Below are positions 52,700 through 61,830 of a stretch of 64,000 nt of DNA, one piece after another. Where the stretch lies: positions 1,860,001-1,924,000 of the forward strand of contig NZ_CP060137.1 in assembly GCF_014235785.1 (NCBI RefSeq), read 5' to 3'. Origin of the DNA: Bacillus sp. PAMC26568. Its GTDB lineage: Bacteria > Bacillota > Bacilli > Bacillales > Bacillaceae. A model generated the notes under the pieces. The model saw only the letters and a program-made list of their open reading frames with translations. It was not told the DNA's origin and searched no databases. Made by a program: the position numbers and the translations under genes. Positions within the stretch are counted from its first letter, which is position 1. The number at the start of each line of letters is the position of its first letter.

Positions 52700-53866
52700 A
52701 TGATTCAGCTTAGAAACATATCAAAAAAATATCCGGATGGCTTTGAAGCGTTAAAGGATATCAATCTAGAACTAGAGGCAGGAAAAATACATGTTGTGAT
52801 TGGACCGAGCGGATGCGGGAAGTCCACAACGATGAAACTGATCAATCGTTTGATCACACCAACAGATGGCAGTGTCTACATAAATAATGAGGATATTTCA
52901 AAAATGAATCCTGTTGAGCTGCGCCGAAAAATCGGCTATGTCATTCAGAGCATTGGCCTTTTTCCGCACATGACAATAGCAGACAATGTGGCAGTCGTGC
53001 CGCGTTTGCTGAAATGGGAGGAAGAGCGGACAAACCATAAAGTAAACGAGTTGCTTTCTATGGTGAATTTAGAACCTGATACATATCGCAATCGGTACCC
53101 GAGTGAACTGAGCGGTGGACAGCAGCAGCGCGTTGGTGTCATCCGGGCGCTTGCTGCAGAGCCTGATGTCATTCTGATGGATGAGCCATTCAGCGCACTT
53201 GATCCGATTAGCCGTGACCAGCTTCAGGCAGAGCTCGTGAATCTGCAGGAGGATTTGAAAAAGACAATCGTTTTTGTCACACATGATATGGACGAAGCGA
53301 TCAAAATTGCGGATAACATTATCTTGATGAAGGATGGAGAGGTCATTCAGACAGGATCGCCGGACTCGATACTAAGGCATCCAGCCAATGATTTTGTGAA
53401 AGAATTTATCGGAAAAAAACGATTAAAAGAGCATACTGCTAATGAAACAGGCTTTTCAATGGACGCTGATGAAATTCCGACTGTGAATGAAGTGATGATT
53501 GATAACCCTGCGACAGCTTATCCTGAAAGGGGACTTGCAGCTGCACTTAAGATTATGGAGCAAAGACGAGTGGATTCACTGATTGTGATTGACCGCGAGA
53601 GAAACCTGCTTGGCTATGCTCCGATATTAAATCTTTTAGGTCAATACCGAGATGAAACGAAAATGCTTAGAGATGTCATGCAGCCATTTTCATTTACCGT
53701 TCTTTCTGACAGTCCTTTTACAGTGGCCCTGGATTTGATGAGTCAGCACAATCTGCCATACGTTCCGGTAGTAGGCGAGAACGGGAAGTTTGTCGGCGTC
53801 ATCACTAGAGGAAGCATGGTCCGTTTAATGGCAGAAGTGTTTCCTTATGCAGATGAGGTGGTCTAA
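52700..53866 (+). CDS. opuCA: Glycine betaine/carnitine/choline ABC transporter ATPase with CBS pair
   Basis: 388 aa. Walker A GPSGCGKSTT (about 36-45), Q loop VIQSIGLFPHMT, signature LSGGQQQRVGV, Walker B VILMDEPFSALD and H-loop VTHDMDEA. Two CBS domains fill about 255-385 and are thought to sense ionic strength, as in OpuCA. It powers osmoprotectant import. AGAAGGAGA precedes ATG. It starts a four-gene operon ordered A-B-C-D, the layout of both opuB and opuC; substrate range cannot be told from sequence, so opuC is used for the type. Confidence 0.92.
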   Translation: MIQLRNISKKYPDGFEALKDINLELEAGKIHVVIGPSGCGKSTTMKLINRLITPTDGSVYINNEDISKMNPVELRRKIGYVIQSIGLFPHMTIADNVAVVPRLLKWEEERTNHKVNELLSMVNLEPDTYRNRYPSELSGGQQQRVGVIRALAAEPDVILMDEPFSALDPISRDQLQAELVNLQEDLKKTIVFVTHDMDEAIKIADNIILMKDGEVIQTGSPDSILRHPANDFVKEFIGKKRLKEHTANETGFSMDADEIPTVNEVMIDNPATAYPERGLAAALKIMEQRRVDSLIVIDRERNLLGYAPILNLLGQYRDETKMLRDVMQPFSFTVLSDSPFTVALDLMSQHNLPYVPVVGENGKFVGVITRGSMVRLMAEVFPYADEVV

Positions 53867-54514
53867 ATGAAAGTCATCCAAGACTATTTTACTTTTCTTC
53901 AGGAGCGGTATCCAGATATTTTGGCCAGATCAGGCGAGCATTTGACCATAGTTGGACTTGCTGTTTTATTTGGCTGCATCGTTGCGATTACAACAGGCAT
54001 TTTACTGACCAGAGTGAAAGAAGGCCCTTTAAATAGCTTTGTCTTTGGACTAGTGAATGTATTTCAGACAGTTCCGACCATCGCCCTGCTTGCGATGCTT
54101 ATTCCATTGATGGGCATTGGCATGAAGCCTGCCATTTTTGCTCTCTTTTTATATTCCTTGCTGCCGCTTCTGCGCAATACGTATTCAGGAATAAAAGAAG
54201 TGGATGGCAGCATTGTCGAAGCTGCAAGAGGAATGGGATTTGGCACGTTTCAGCGTCTGTTTAAAATAGAGCTGCCGCTTGCCTTTCCATATATTTTATC
54301 TGGCATCCGTTTAACAACTGTCTATATTATCAGCTGGACAACGCTCGCTGCCCTGATTGGTGCGGGCGGACTGGGAGACCTGATTATCGCGGGAATGTCA
54401 AACAATGATAATTTTCTGATTTTTACTGGAACAATCAGTGCGATTATTTTAGCAGTTATCGTCGATGTAGTACTAGGATTTTTCAGCAAAAAAAGAAATG
54501 GACTTACAGCATAG
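53867..54514 (+). CDS. opuCB: Osmoprotectant ABC transporter permease 1
   Basis: 215 aa with about six membrane segments. The permease EAA loop is seen at VEAARGMGFGTFQRLFKIELP, and NVFQTVPTIALLAMLIPLMG is the family mark. The ATG starts directly after the stop of the ATPase gene, with its ribosome site (GATGAGGTGG) inside that gene. Pairs with the fourth gene to form the channel. Confidence 0.92.
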   Translation: MKVIQDYFTFLQERYPDILARSGEHLTIVGLAVLFGCIVAITTGILLTRVKEGPLNSFVFGLVNVFQTVPTIALLAMLIPLMGIGMKPAIFALFLYSLLPLLRNTYSGIKEVDGSIVEAARGMGFGTFQRLFKIELPLAFPYILSGIRLTTVYIISWTTLAALIGAGGLGDLIIAGMSNNDNFLIFTGTISAIILAVIVDVVLGFFSKKRNGLTA

Positions 54515-54542
54515 AAATAAAGGAATCACAAGGAGAAATTTA

Positions 54543-55445
54543 ATGAGGAAAGCAATCATCATACCAGCACTTATTTTGATGGCATTTACCGCTGTTTTGG
54601 CGGGCTGCAATTCAAAAGAAACGATTAAAATCGGTGCCGCAACCTATACGGAAACAAAGATTATGGCAGCAATTTATAAAGAACTGATAGAAGACCGGAC
54701 AGATTTAGCAGTGGATATTACACCTGACCTGTTATCAAATCCAATGATTTTAAAATCAATGAGCAGGGATGACCTGGATATGGCACTTATGTATTCAGGA
54801 GTCATTTTCAGCAATTTTTTTCCTGTGAAGCAAACAACAGACCGTAAAGAGGTTTTGAAGCAGGCAAAAGAAGGCTTTGATAAGCATTATGACTTTACGT
54901 GGTTCGATCCGCTTGGCTGGGAAAATACATATGCATTGACAGTTCAAGAGGAAACAGCAAAAGAAAAAGGACTTGAGAAGGTATCTGACTTAAAAACAGA
55001 TCAGGCCGATATGAGATTTGGCGTTGATTCTTCCTGGATGGAACGCAAACAGGATGGATATCCGGCATTTATTAAACACTACGGGTTTGATTTCAAACAA
55101 TCCTATTCCATGGATATTAATTTAGTGTATGAAGCAGTGGCCAATGACCGGGTAGATGTTGTTCTCGCTTATTCAACAGACCCGAGACTCATTCAATATG
55201 ATTTGAAAACATTAAAAGACGACAAGCGATTTTTCCCTCCATATGATGCTTCGATGGTAGCACGAAATGAAGTACTGGAAAAACATCCAGAGCTAAAGCC
55301 GATCATGAATGAACTGACAGGGGAAATCGACGAAGAAACGATTACAAAGCTAAACTACGAAGTTGATATTAAAAACCGCAATGAACGGGAAGTAGCAAGA
55401 GAATTCTTAACGGAAAAAGGCCTCCTGAATAACGAATCGGAGTGA
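54543..55445 (+). CDS. opuCC: Osmoprotectant-binding lipoprotein
   Basis: 300 aa from ATG 54543, with AAGGAGA 6 nt upstream; the longer frame from 54498 lacks a site. The lipobox is VLAGC (Cys21). The mature start TIKIGAATYTETKIMAAIYK is the glycine-betaine-binding OpuAC-type domain, with EAVANDRVDVVLAYSTDPRL near the ligand site and PYDASMVARNEVLEKHPELK later. It captures betaine-like solutes outside the cell. It overlaps the next gene's start. Confidence 0.93.
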   Translation: MRKAIIIPALILMAFTAVLAGCNSKETIKIGAATYTETKIMAAIYKELIEDRTDLAVDITPDLLSNPMILKSMSRDDLDMALMYSGVIFSNFFPVKQTTDRKEVLKQAKEGFDKHYDFTWFDPLGWENTYALTVQEETAKEKGLEKVSDLKTDQADMRFGVDSSWMERKQDGYPAFIKHYGFDFKQSYSMDINLVYEAVANDRVDVVLAYSTDPRLIQYDLKTLKDDKRFFPPYDASMVARNEVLEKHPELKPIMNELTGEIDEETITKLNYEVDIKNRNEREVAREFLTEKGLLNNESE

Positions 55446-56095
55446 AATACATGACATTTTTAAAAGAATTTTTTACTTATATGGGGGAGAATGTAGATCT
55501 TCTGCTCCTATATACGGGACAGCATGTGCTCATGGTGATTATCGGAGTTTCCCTTGCACTTATCGCGGGGACGCTACTTGGCATCGTGTGCAGCAGATAT
55601 AAGAAACTTGCACCAATAATTTTATCTGTCGCCAACATCATTCAAATTGTTCCGAGTCTGGCATTGCTGGCATTGCTGATGCTCTACTTCGGACTTGGCT
55701 TCTATACGGTTGTGATCGGACTATTTCTTTACTCCTTGCTGCCTATCATCAGACATACTTATGTTGGCCTCGAGCAGGTAGATAAATCTCTGACAGAGGC
55801 AGGGCACGGTATTGGCATGACTTATGTGCAGCTGCTGACAAAGGTTCAGCTGCCGCTCGCGATGCCATTCATTATGGCAGGTCTGCGAATCGCTGCAGTC
55901 ATTGCAATTGGAGTTGCCACATTAGCGCCATTTGTTGGGGGAGATGGACTGGGAAGGGAGATTTTTTCAGGAATTAACTCAAGAAATGACATGCGCATTT
56001 ACGTTGGAGCTATTCCTGCTTCGCTGCTGGCCATCCTTGCAGATATCGTATTAGGGAGAATGGAGAAGAAAATGAGTATAAAGACAGCTAAATAA
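55442..56095 (+). CDS. opuCD: Osmoprotectant ABC transporter permease 2
   Basis: 217 aa, about six membrane segments. ANIIQIVPSLALLALLMLYF, TEAGHGIGMTYVQLLTKVQL (EAA loop) and VATLAPFVGGDGLGREIFSG mirror the first permease. It begins at GTG 55442, overlapping the binding-protein stop; ATG 55451 (MTFLKEFF) is the alternative start. Last gene of the operon; a terminator follows after 6 bp. Confidence 0.91.
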   Translation: MKYMTFLKEFFTYMGENVDLLLLYTGQHVLMVIIGVSLALIAGTLLGIVCSRYKKLAPIILSVANIIQIVPSLALLALLMLYFGLGFYTVVIGLFLYSLLPIIRHTYVGLEQVDKSLTEAGHGIGMTYVQLLTKVQLPLAMPFIMAGLRIAAVIAIGVATLAPFVGGDGLGREIFSGINSRNDMRIYVGAIPASLLAILADIVLGRMEKKMSIKTAK

Positions 56096-56100
56096 AAAAC

Positions 56101-56133
56101 AGATCAGCTCGAGTTGCGGGCTGATCTGTTTTT
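56101..56133 (+). terminator. Intrinsic terminator of the opuC operon
   Basis: AGATCAGC pairs with GCTGATCT, then GTTTTT. Confidence 0.8.
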
Positions 56134-56143
56134 ATGAAAATAT

Positions 56144-56194
56144 AAGTATAAAATTTTGGGCAATGGAGCTAAACGGGCGCTTCCGCTTTTCTTA
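56144..56194. repeat. Dispersed repeat, copy 2 (compact)
   Basis: AAGTATAAAATTTTG (56144-56158) and GAGCTAAACGGGCGCTTCCG (from 56166) match the copy at 37921-38047. It abuts the stop of the minus-strand symporter gene and could help end its transcript. Confidence 0.7.
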
Positions 56195-57610
56195 TTATAG
56201 TTGTTTTGTTTCTTTTAAGTAGTTAACATCACTTGATTTATTTTTATAGTTTGTAAGTAAAGAAATACCTACTAACACAATAAAACCTGAAGTCATGCCG
56301 TAAATAATTGGCGATGTTGCTGTGATGCCTTTAATAAATAAGCCGCCTATTACTACAATTGTGCTAATTAAAATGGAATAGAATCCAGCATTCGGTGTAG
56401 CCTTTTTCCAAAAGAAGGTCATGACCAGCGGGATAAAAATAGCACCGGATAATATAGCATAAGCGACATCAAGTGCTACTAATACATCCTGTATCCAAAT
56501 GGAGAAAGTAATGGCTATTAAACCAACGATCAGCGTCGTGACTCTTGAAGCCATTAAAAGCTGCTTATCACTCATATTTTTCATGAAATATTGCTTAAGA
56601 ATGTCATTCGTAATAAGTGTAGATGATGCCAGTAATGTACCAGATGCTGTTGACATAAGTGCTGAACAAACACTTGCCAGAACAAGTCCTAAAATACCTG
56701 CCGGAAGAATTTCAAGAGCCATTGTTGCAAAAGTGTTCTGTGGATTATCAATTTGAGGAATGACGATAAAAGCGCACATTCCAATGATGCTTCCTGCCAG
56801 GGCATAAGCAATGCTGTAAATTCCTGCAAAAATAGATCCGTTTCTGGCTATTTTATTTGATTTTGCTGTAAATACCCGCTGCCATATATCCTGTGACACG
56901 ACCATCCCAAGTGCATATAGGAGAAAGTATTGAAAAATTTGCTGATAGCCGATCGACGAAAAATGGAAGTGAGTCTGAGGCAATTGAGCCACTAGGTTTC
57001 CCCAGCCATCTGCTTTTGAAATACTCATTGGGAGCATGATGAAAAAGATTCCGATTGTCATCACAACGAATTGAATGATATCTGTAACTGTTACACTCCA
57101 CATACCGCCAAGAATGGTATAGAAAAGCACGATTCCTCCGCCGACAAGCATAGAAGTCGTGATATTCCAGCCGAGAAGCACATTAATGATCGTTCCCATT
57201 CCAATCACTTGAGTAACAGCCACCATAAGAGTATAGATCGCAGCAACAATTGCACTGAGAAGTCGTGTTTCTGATGTATATCTCTTTCCAAGCAGCTCAC
57301 TGATGGTTGTTATTTTTAATGAATCGATCTTTTTAATGAAAATAGTACCTAAAATAATAATGCCAAGTCCAATCATGGTCACAAACCAGATACCCGAGAT
57401 TCCATATACATAACCAAGCTTAGCCGTTCCAATGGTTGCCGCACCTCCGAGAATAACAGCGGAGAGGCAGCCCAGATACATAAACATGCCCAGGTTACGG
57501 CCGGCAAGGTTAAAATCTTCCGATGTTTTCGCCTTTTTAGAACCGATAATGCCTACACCAATCAATACAGCAAAATACAATAAAACCACGAGCGTGTCCA
57601 GCAGTTGCAT
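56195..57610 (-). CDS. Sodium:solute symporter family transporter
   Basis: 471 aa with about thirteen membrane segments. EDFNLAGRNLGMFMYLGCLS, TISELLGKRYTSETRLLSAI and LVLASVCSALMSTASGTLLA carry the SSS family marks; the last includes the Na+ site Ser/Thr region. It is 70 bp downstream of a class III aminotransferase gene on the same strand, without a terminator between. Together they suggest import and transamination of an omega-amino acid such as GABA or beta-alanine; the substrate is inferred. AAAAGGAGG precedes ATG. Confidence 0.88.
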   Translation of the reverse strand: MQLLDTLVVLLYFAVLIGVGIIGSKKAKTSEDFNLAGRNLGMFMYLGCLSAVILGGAATIGTAKLGYVYGISGIWFVTMIGLGIIILGTIFIKKIDSLKITTISELLGKRYTSETRLLSAIVAAIYTLMVAVTQVIGMGTIINVLLGWNITTSMLVGGGIVLFYTILGGMWSVTVTDIIQFVVMTIGIFFIMLPMSISKADGWGNLVAQLPQTHFHFSSIGYQQIFQYFLLYALGMVVSQDIWQRVFTAKSNKIARNGSIFAGIYSIAYALAGSIIGMCAFIVIPQIDNPQNTFATMALEILPAGILGLVLASVCSALMSTASGTLLASSTLITNDILKQYFMKNMSDKQLLMASRVTTLIVGLIAITFSIWIQDVLVALDVAYAILSGAIFIPLVMTFFWKKATPNAGFYSILISTIVVIGGLFIKGITATSPIIYGMTSGFIVLVGISLLTNYKNKSSDVNYLKETKQL

Positions 57611-57680
57611 GTGAATAACCTCCTTTTAATGATAAAAATAATGATAGCGTTTTCATTAGTGTTTTTTCCATTTCATCGTT

Positions 57681-59024
57681 TTATTTCGTATTTTGTAAAA
57701 TTTGACCTCGCTCTGCTTGAAGCTTTATTTGATATTCATAAACGGCTTCTTCGAGGACCTGCAGGCCTTGATCAATTTCTTCTTTCGAGATTGTAAGCGG
57801 CGGGATCATACGGATGACTTCACCATGGTTTCCGCATAAATAAAAGAGAACACCCTTCTCCAGGCATCGGTCTAAAATCGTCATAAGTGCATCTCCGTCC
57901 GGTTTGCCGGTATATGGATCAATAATTTCAATTCCGATCATCAGACCGATTGCACGAACGCTTCCAATAACAGGAGAGGAGCTTTGCAAAAGTCTTAACT
58001 TCTCAAGAGCATAGGAACCCATGTTTTTGGAGTTTTCGATTAATTTCTCTTCCTTTAGCACTTCGATTGTTGCAAGTGCTGCTGCACATGCGATAGGATT
58101 CCCTCCAAAGGTGGTGCCATGACTGCCAAGCGGCCATTGTTTCATTAATTCCTTAGAAGCAACTGTTGCGCTCAAAGGAAGACCAGAAGCAATCCCTTTT
58201 GCAATCGCCATAATGTCAGGTGTCACATCAAACGCTTGAGCTGCAAACCATTCGCCAGTTCGTCCGAAGCCTGTCTGGACTTCATCAAAGATGAGCAGAA
58301 TGCCATGCTTTGTACAGATTTCTCTTATCTTTTTCAGCCATCCTTTTGGAGGTACAATATATCCGCCTTCACCTAGTACTGGCTCAACGATCATACATGC
58401 TACTTCTTCTGGTGTCACTTGATGGTTAAATAGTGTTTCAAAATCCTTTTCCAATTTCTCTGTGCAATAGATTTCAGGGTCAGCACCTGCTGGACATCCC
58501 TTCACATCGGCATATGGGACTTGGTACGCGAGTCCATTTGGCTGCAGAAATTTACGGTATTTGCTTTTTGATGTAGTCACGCTTAATGCGCCAAGCGATC
58601 GTCCGTGAAAACAGCCGATGAAAGAAACAACATAAGGTCTTCTTGTGACATGCTTAGCTAGTTTAATAGCTCCCTCAATCGCTTCCGTTCCGCTGTTGGC
58701 GAAGAAAAAACAATCAAGATTTTCAGGAAGGACAAGCTTTAGTTCTTTTGCAAGCTTAAGGATTGATTCGTACATAATGACACCTGACGGACCGTGCATC
58801 AGCTGGTCTGCTGCGTCTTTGATGGCTTGTACGACTTTTGGATGCCGATGGCCTGTATTGGCAGTTGCAATTCCAGATGTGAAATCTAAATATTTCTTAC
58901 CATCCAACCCGTAATAATAGCAGCCTTCAGCCTTTACTACAGGAAGATTTGGATGGTCCTTTGCCATGCTTGGCGCTAATAAATCCGGCATTTCTTCAAC
59001 GAGGTGATTCCAATTATTCTCCAT
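57681..59024 (-). CDS. Class III PLP-dependent aminotransferase (4-aminobutyrate type)
   Basis: 447 aa. [20 protein letters not shown] (phosphate-binding cup), [39 protein letters not shown] and [18 protein letters not shown], with the PLP-binding Lys in the last block, identify the GabT/acetylornithine-type family. It moves an amino group from an omega-amino acid to a keto acid. It starts an operon with an SSS transporter and has a -24/-12 promoter 65-81 bp upstream, so it is sigma-54 (SigL) dependent. AGGAGGA precedes ATG. Confidence 0.9.
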   Translation of the reverse strand: MENNWNHLVEEMPDLLAPSMAKDHPNLPVVKAEGCYYYGLDGKKYLDFTSGIATANTGHRHPKVVQAIKDAADQLMHGPSGVIMYESILKLAKELKLVLPENLDCFFFANSGTEAIEGAIKLAKHVTRRPYVVSFIGCFHGRSLGALSVTTSKSKYRKFLQPNGLAYQVPYADVKGCPAGADPEIYCTEKLEKDFETLFNHQVTPEEVACMIVEPVLGEGGYIVPPKGWLKKIREICTKHGILLIFDEVQTGFGRTGEWFAAQAFDVTPDIMAIAKGIASGLPLSATVASKELMKQWPLGSHGTTFGGNPIACAAALATIEVLKEEKLIENSKNMGSYALEKLRLLQSSSPVIGSVRAIGLMIGIEIIDPYTGKPDGDALMTILDRCLEKGVLFYLCGNHGEVIRMIPPLTISKEEIDQGLQVLEEAVYEYQIKLQAERGQILQNTK

Positions 59025-59088
59025 AAGACTCCTCCTAGTTCATTCTTGCATCGTGATGAGAAAATAATTTACTTATACTACAACTACT

Positions 59089-59105
59089 TGCAAGAACTAT
59101 GCCAA
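59089..59105 (-). promoter_or_regulatory. Sigma-54 (-24/-12) promoter
   Basis: On the minus strand TTGGCATAGTTCTTGCA matches YTGGCAYRNNNNTTGCW at every defined position, with GG and GC exactly 10 bp apart. It lies in the 86-bp gap between the activator and aminotransferase genes and reads toward the latter. Confidence 0.9.
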
Positions 59106-59110
59106 GAATG

Positions 59111-60487
59111 CTAGAGAATTTGATGTTTTTTCATTTTTCTAACAATTGATGGCTGGCTGATGCCTAATGCTTGGGCCATTCGGACGGTCGTTTTATATTT
59201 TTTTCTTGCTTTTAAAAGAATTTGTTTTTCCAAATCATCCATCATTTCTGGCAGCGACTGATTTTGATCTAAAGGAATAGCAGCAGGTGAAACTGATTCT
59301 AGTATATATTCCGGCAGCTGCTCTACCGTAATGAGAGTAGAAGGAGAAATGACAACTAACCGTTCCAGAATATTGATCAATTCACGGACATTTCCTTTCC
59401 AATCATAATGCAGGAGGTGATGAATGACAGCTTCATCCAGTTTCTTTTCCTTGTTATACTTCTCTTCAAATTGTTTTAAAAGAAGGTGAATGAAAGGGAC
59501 TATGTCCTCAGTCCGTTTGCGGAGCGGGGGAATGGTGATCGGCACAACATTTAATCTGAAATAAAGATCTTCCCGAAACAGTTTATCTTTAATGGCCAGT
59601 TCCAAATTTTTATTCGTAGCAGAAATGAGCCTGAAATCAACATGGATTGGCTTTGTCCCGCCAACCCGATAAAACTGTTTTTCCTGGATGACCTTTAATA
59701 CTTTTACCTGATGGGTCAGCGGAAGTTCACCAATCTCATCTAAAAAAAGTGTTCCGCCATGAGACAGCTCGATCAGGCCGATTTTCCCTTTTTGATTAGC
59801 TCCCGAAAACGCGCCTGATTCATACCCGAATAGCTCAGCTTCAAATAAGGAATCAGGAATGGCACCGCAGTTCACTTCAATAAATGGACCTTTCTTTCGA
59901 TCGCTTTTGTTATGTATAAATTTTGCGAGCAGGGATTTTCCTACACCTGATTCTCCTAGTACCAAAACATTCACATCCACTTCTGATACTTGAAGAGACG
60001 TGCTGATGACCTTCTGCATCTCAGCACTATTTGCAATAATTCCAGAATCATAGAGCTGTTTTCCCCGAAGGAGATCCAGTTCGCTTTTTACCCGTTCCAT
60101 TTCTTCTTCCATCGAGATCAGGAAATTTTTATAGTCGGCCAGATCCGTGATATCGTGTGAATAGCTGACAACTCTATACATTTCGCCATCTTCGTTATAT
60201 ACAGGGATTCCGGTAACGAGAAGTTTTTTCCCTTTATTTGTTGTCTGGACAAAGGTGATTTTTTTCTTTTCCTTCACCACCATCGGAGTCAGAATGGGGG
60301 TGAATAAACCTTGTGCCTCAAGGTCGTAAACAGATTTTCCAATTAAACTATCAGACTCAACTCCATAGATTTTACCAGTGAACACACTCACTTTCAAAAT
60401 AATTCCATCCAGATTCGTGACAAGAATATCATCCTTGAGGGAATGAAGAATTTGTTCGTTTTCATTCCAAGTGCTGGAAGAGGTCAT
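59111..60487 (-). CDS. Sigma-54-dependent activator with PAS, AAA+ and Fis-type HTH domains
   Basis: 458 aa. An N-terminal PAS domain (about 8-120) is followed by a coiled linker and the AAA+ domain: Walker A GESGVGKS (178-185), ESGAFSGANQKGKIG with the sigma-54-contact loop as GAFSGA (225-230; Thr replaced by Ser), Walker B GGTLFLDEIGEL and RFRL-like FREDLYFRLNVVPI. The C-terminal HTH is TVRMAQALGISQPSIVRKMK. RocR/BkdR-type regulators of Bacillus share this plan. The perfect -24/-12 promoter beside it makes the aminotransferase operon its target. Confidence 0.92.
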   Translation of the reverse strand: MTSSSTWNENEQILHSLKDDILVTNLDGIILKVSVFTGKIYGVESDSLIGKSVYDLEAQGLFTPILTPMVVKEKKKITFVQTTNKGKKLLVTGIPVYNEDGEMYRVVSYSHDITDLADYKNFLISMEEEMERVKSELDLLRGKQLYDSGIIANSAEMQKVISTSLQVSEVDVNVLVLGESGVGKSLLAKFIHNKSDRKKGPFIEVNCGAIPDSLFEAELFGYESGAFSGANQKGKIGLIELSHGGTLFLDEIGELPLTHQVKVLKVIQEKQFYRVGGTKPIHVDFRLISATNKNLELAIKDKLFREDLYFRLNVVPITIPPLRKRTEDIVPFIHLLLKQFEEKYNKEKKLDEAVIHHLLHYDWKGNVRELINILERLVVISPSTLITVEQLPEYILESVSPAAIPLDQNQSLPEMMDDLEKQILLKARKKYKTTVRMAQALGISQPSIVRKMKKHQIL

Positions 60488-60525
60488 CTGTGCACCGATC
60501 CTTTCATTGAATGAATATAAGAAAT

Positions 60526-60567
60526 ATTATTCAATTTTGAATAATTATTCATTTTCGAATAATTATA
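60526..60567. promoter_or_regulatory. Repeated GAATAAT sites upstream of the activator gene
   Basis: ATTATTC-6-GAATAAT, then the perfect palindrome GAATAATTATTC (60539-60550), then CGAATAATTAT form overlapping inverted half-sites just before the activator start. Candidate autoregulatory or upstream-activator sites. Confidence 0.5.
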
Positions 60568-60595
60568 GCAGGATTCTGCTTGATTTCATACTATG

Positions 60596-60623
60596 AAAAA
60601 AACGACAGCAAATTTGCTGTCGT
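60596..60623 (-). terminator. Terminator of corA
   Basis: ACGACAGCAAATTTGCTGTCGT is a perfect palindrome followed, on the minus strand, by six T. Confidence 0.9.
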
Positions 60624-60628
60624 CATTT

Positions 60629-61600
60629 TTATAAGAGCTGTTTATTTTTAAAATACTTCCACATGCCGAACGTTAAAAGAATAAGAAACGAAAAGATAAT
60701 AATCGTTGCAAAAGGAGAGTCTTGATAGGGCAGCGGGACATTCATTCCGAAAAAGCCTGTCACGAACGTTAATGGGAGCATGATGGTTGAAATGAGAGTC
60801 AGGACATTCAATTTTTCTGATGATTTCGCATTAATGATAGAGTAATAAGTATCGAGAGCACTATTCACTAAATCTCTAAATGTCTCTGTTGAATCAACAA
60901 TGCGCTCTAAATGATCGATTAGATCTGTAAAGAAGGGGACATTTTCTTCTCTAATATCAAATTTCCATTTCCCGTCTACATTAATAAAGATTCTCCGCTG
61001 CGGAAGAATGACTCTTCGAATTAAGATGATGGTTCGTTTTAAGGCAAGGAATTCCTCAGTCACCCCGCGGATTTCTTCATCATAAATCTCATCCTCTAAT
61101 TCATCAATCCGAATTCCAATACGGTCAAGGATTGGAAAATATTCATCTGTTATTCCGTCAATCAGCGTGTATAAAAGAAAGTCAGCGCCTTTATTCATAT
61201 ATTTAATGTGTTTGGAGCAAATGGCATCCATTTGTCCAAGCCATTTTAACTTGTGCTTATGGATGGTCACCACATAATTAGGTCCTACAAACACATTTAA
61301 TTCTAACGTAGTAATTTCGTTATCACTTTCCTCGTTATAGCTGAGGGCGTGAAGGACGAAGAACTTATAATCCTCGTAGTTATCCATTTTTGCCCGCGGG
61401 CTGTCATGAAGGCAGTCCTCAATAGCAAGATGGTGAAAATCAAATATTTTTGCCACTTCATATAATTCACGGTTCTGTACATCATACATATCAATCCATA
61501 ACAAGCTGTCAGAATGGCTTAAATGGTTGTTAATTTGATCCATTTTTATATCTGCGATCATTTCTTGTGAATCATTTTTATAAAGATAAGTTTTAATCAT
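60629..61600 (-). CDS. corA: CorA-family magnesium transporter
   Basis: 323 aa. A large cytosolic N-terminal domain is followed by two C-terminal membrane helices. The selectivity-filter motif GMN is at about 285-287 in GFFGMNVPLP, and the pore-lining stretch NVLTLISTIMLPLTFVTGFF precedes it. It forms a pentameric Mg2+ channel. The short positive-tail KYFKNKQLL matches the family. It is preceded by a 43-codon ORF, a terminator and an M-box riboswitch, so its expression should rise when Mg2+ is scarce. Confidence 0.93.
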   Translation of the reverse strand: MIKTYLYKNDSQEMIADIKMDQINNHLSHSDSLLWIDMYDVQNRELYEVAKIFDFHHLAIEDCLHDSPRAKMDNYEDYKFFVLHALSYNEESDNEITTLELNVFVGPNYVVTIHKHKLKWLGQMDAICSKHIKYMNKGADFLLYTLIDGITDEYFPILDRIGIRIDELEDEIYDEEIRGVTEEFLALKRTIILIRRVILPQRRIFINVDGKWKFDIREENVPFFTDLIDHLERIVDSTETFRDLVNSALDTYYSIINAKSSEKLNVLTLISTIMLPLTFVTGFFGMNVPLPYQDSPFATIIIFSFLILLTFGMWKYFKNKQLL

Positions 61601-61621
61601 TCATATACACCCCGTAAAAGT

Positions 61622-61753
61622 TTATTTTACGAAGCAATCGTGTCTGCTTAGGTCTTCTTTGTCGGTAAAAGAGGAACTGGTGCACACTGGTTGCCTCATG
61701 CTTGTGATGTTCCTGTAATCATTTGCCGAATTTGGGTCATCTGTGTCCATCAT
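61622..61753 (-). CDS. 43-aa ORF between the M-box and corA, candidate leader peptide
   Basis: A strong GGAGGTGAGG site lies 2 nt before the first of two ATGs (the GGAGG core is 7 nt away). The peptide starts MMDTDDPNSANDYRNITSMR, acidic and with Pro at position 7, and ends in a Lys after DCFVK. The stop is 21 bp before corA's ATG. Short acidic/proline stretches destabilise ribosomes at low Mg2+ in the E. coli mgtL leader, so a sensing role is possible here; a plain small protein is the alternative. No family recognised. Confidence 0.55.
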   Translation of the reverse strand: MMDTDDPNSANDYRNITSMRQPVCTSSSFTDKEDLSRHDCFVK

Positions 61754-61767
61754 TTCCTCACCTCCAT

Positions 61768-61797
61768 AAAAAAGACCCCTGTCATATGAAAGGAGTC
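61768..61797 (-). terminator. Riboswitch-linked intrinsic terminator
   Basis: On the minus strand GACTCCT pairs with AGGGGTC (one wobble) and six T follow. It lies between the M-box and the 43-aa ORF, where Mg2+-bound riboswitch would favour termination. Confidence 0.75.
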
Positions 61798-61830
61798 ATA
61801 AAAAGCAGAAAATAAGCAAGCTTTAAATGT

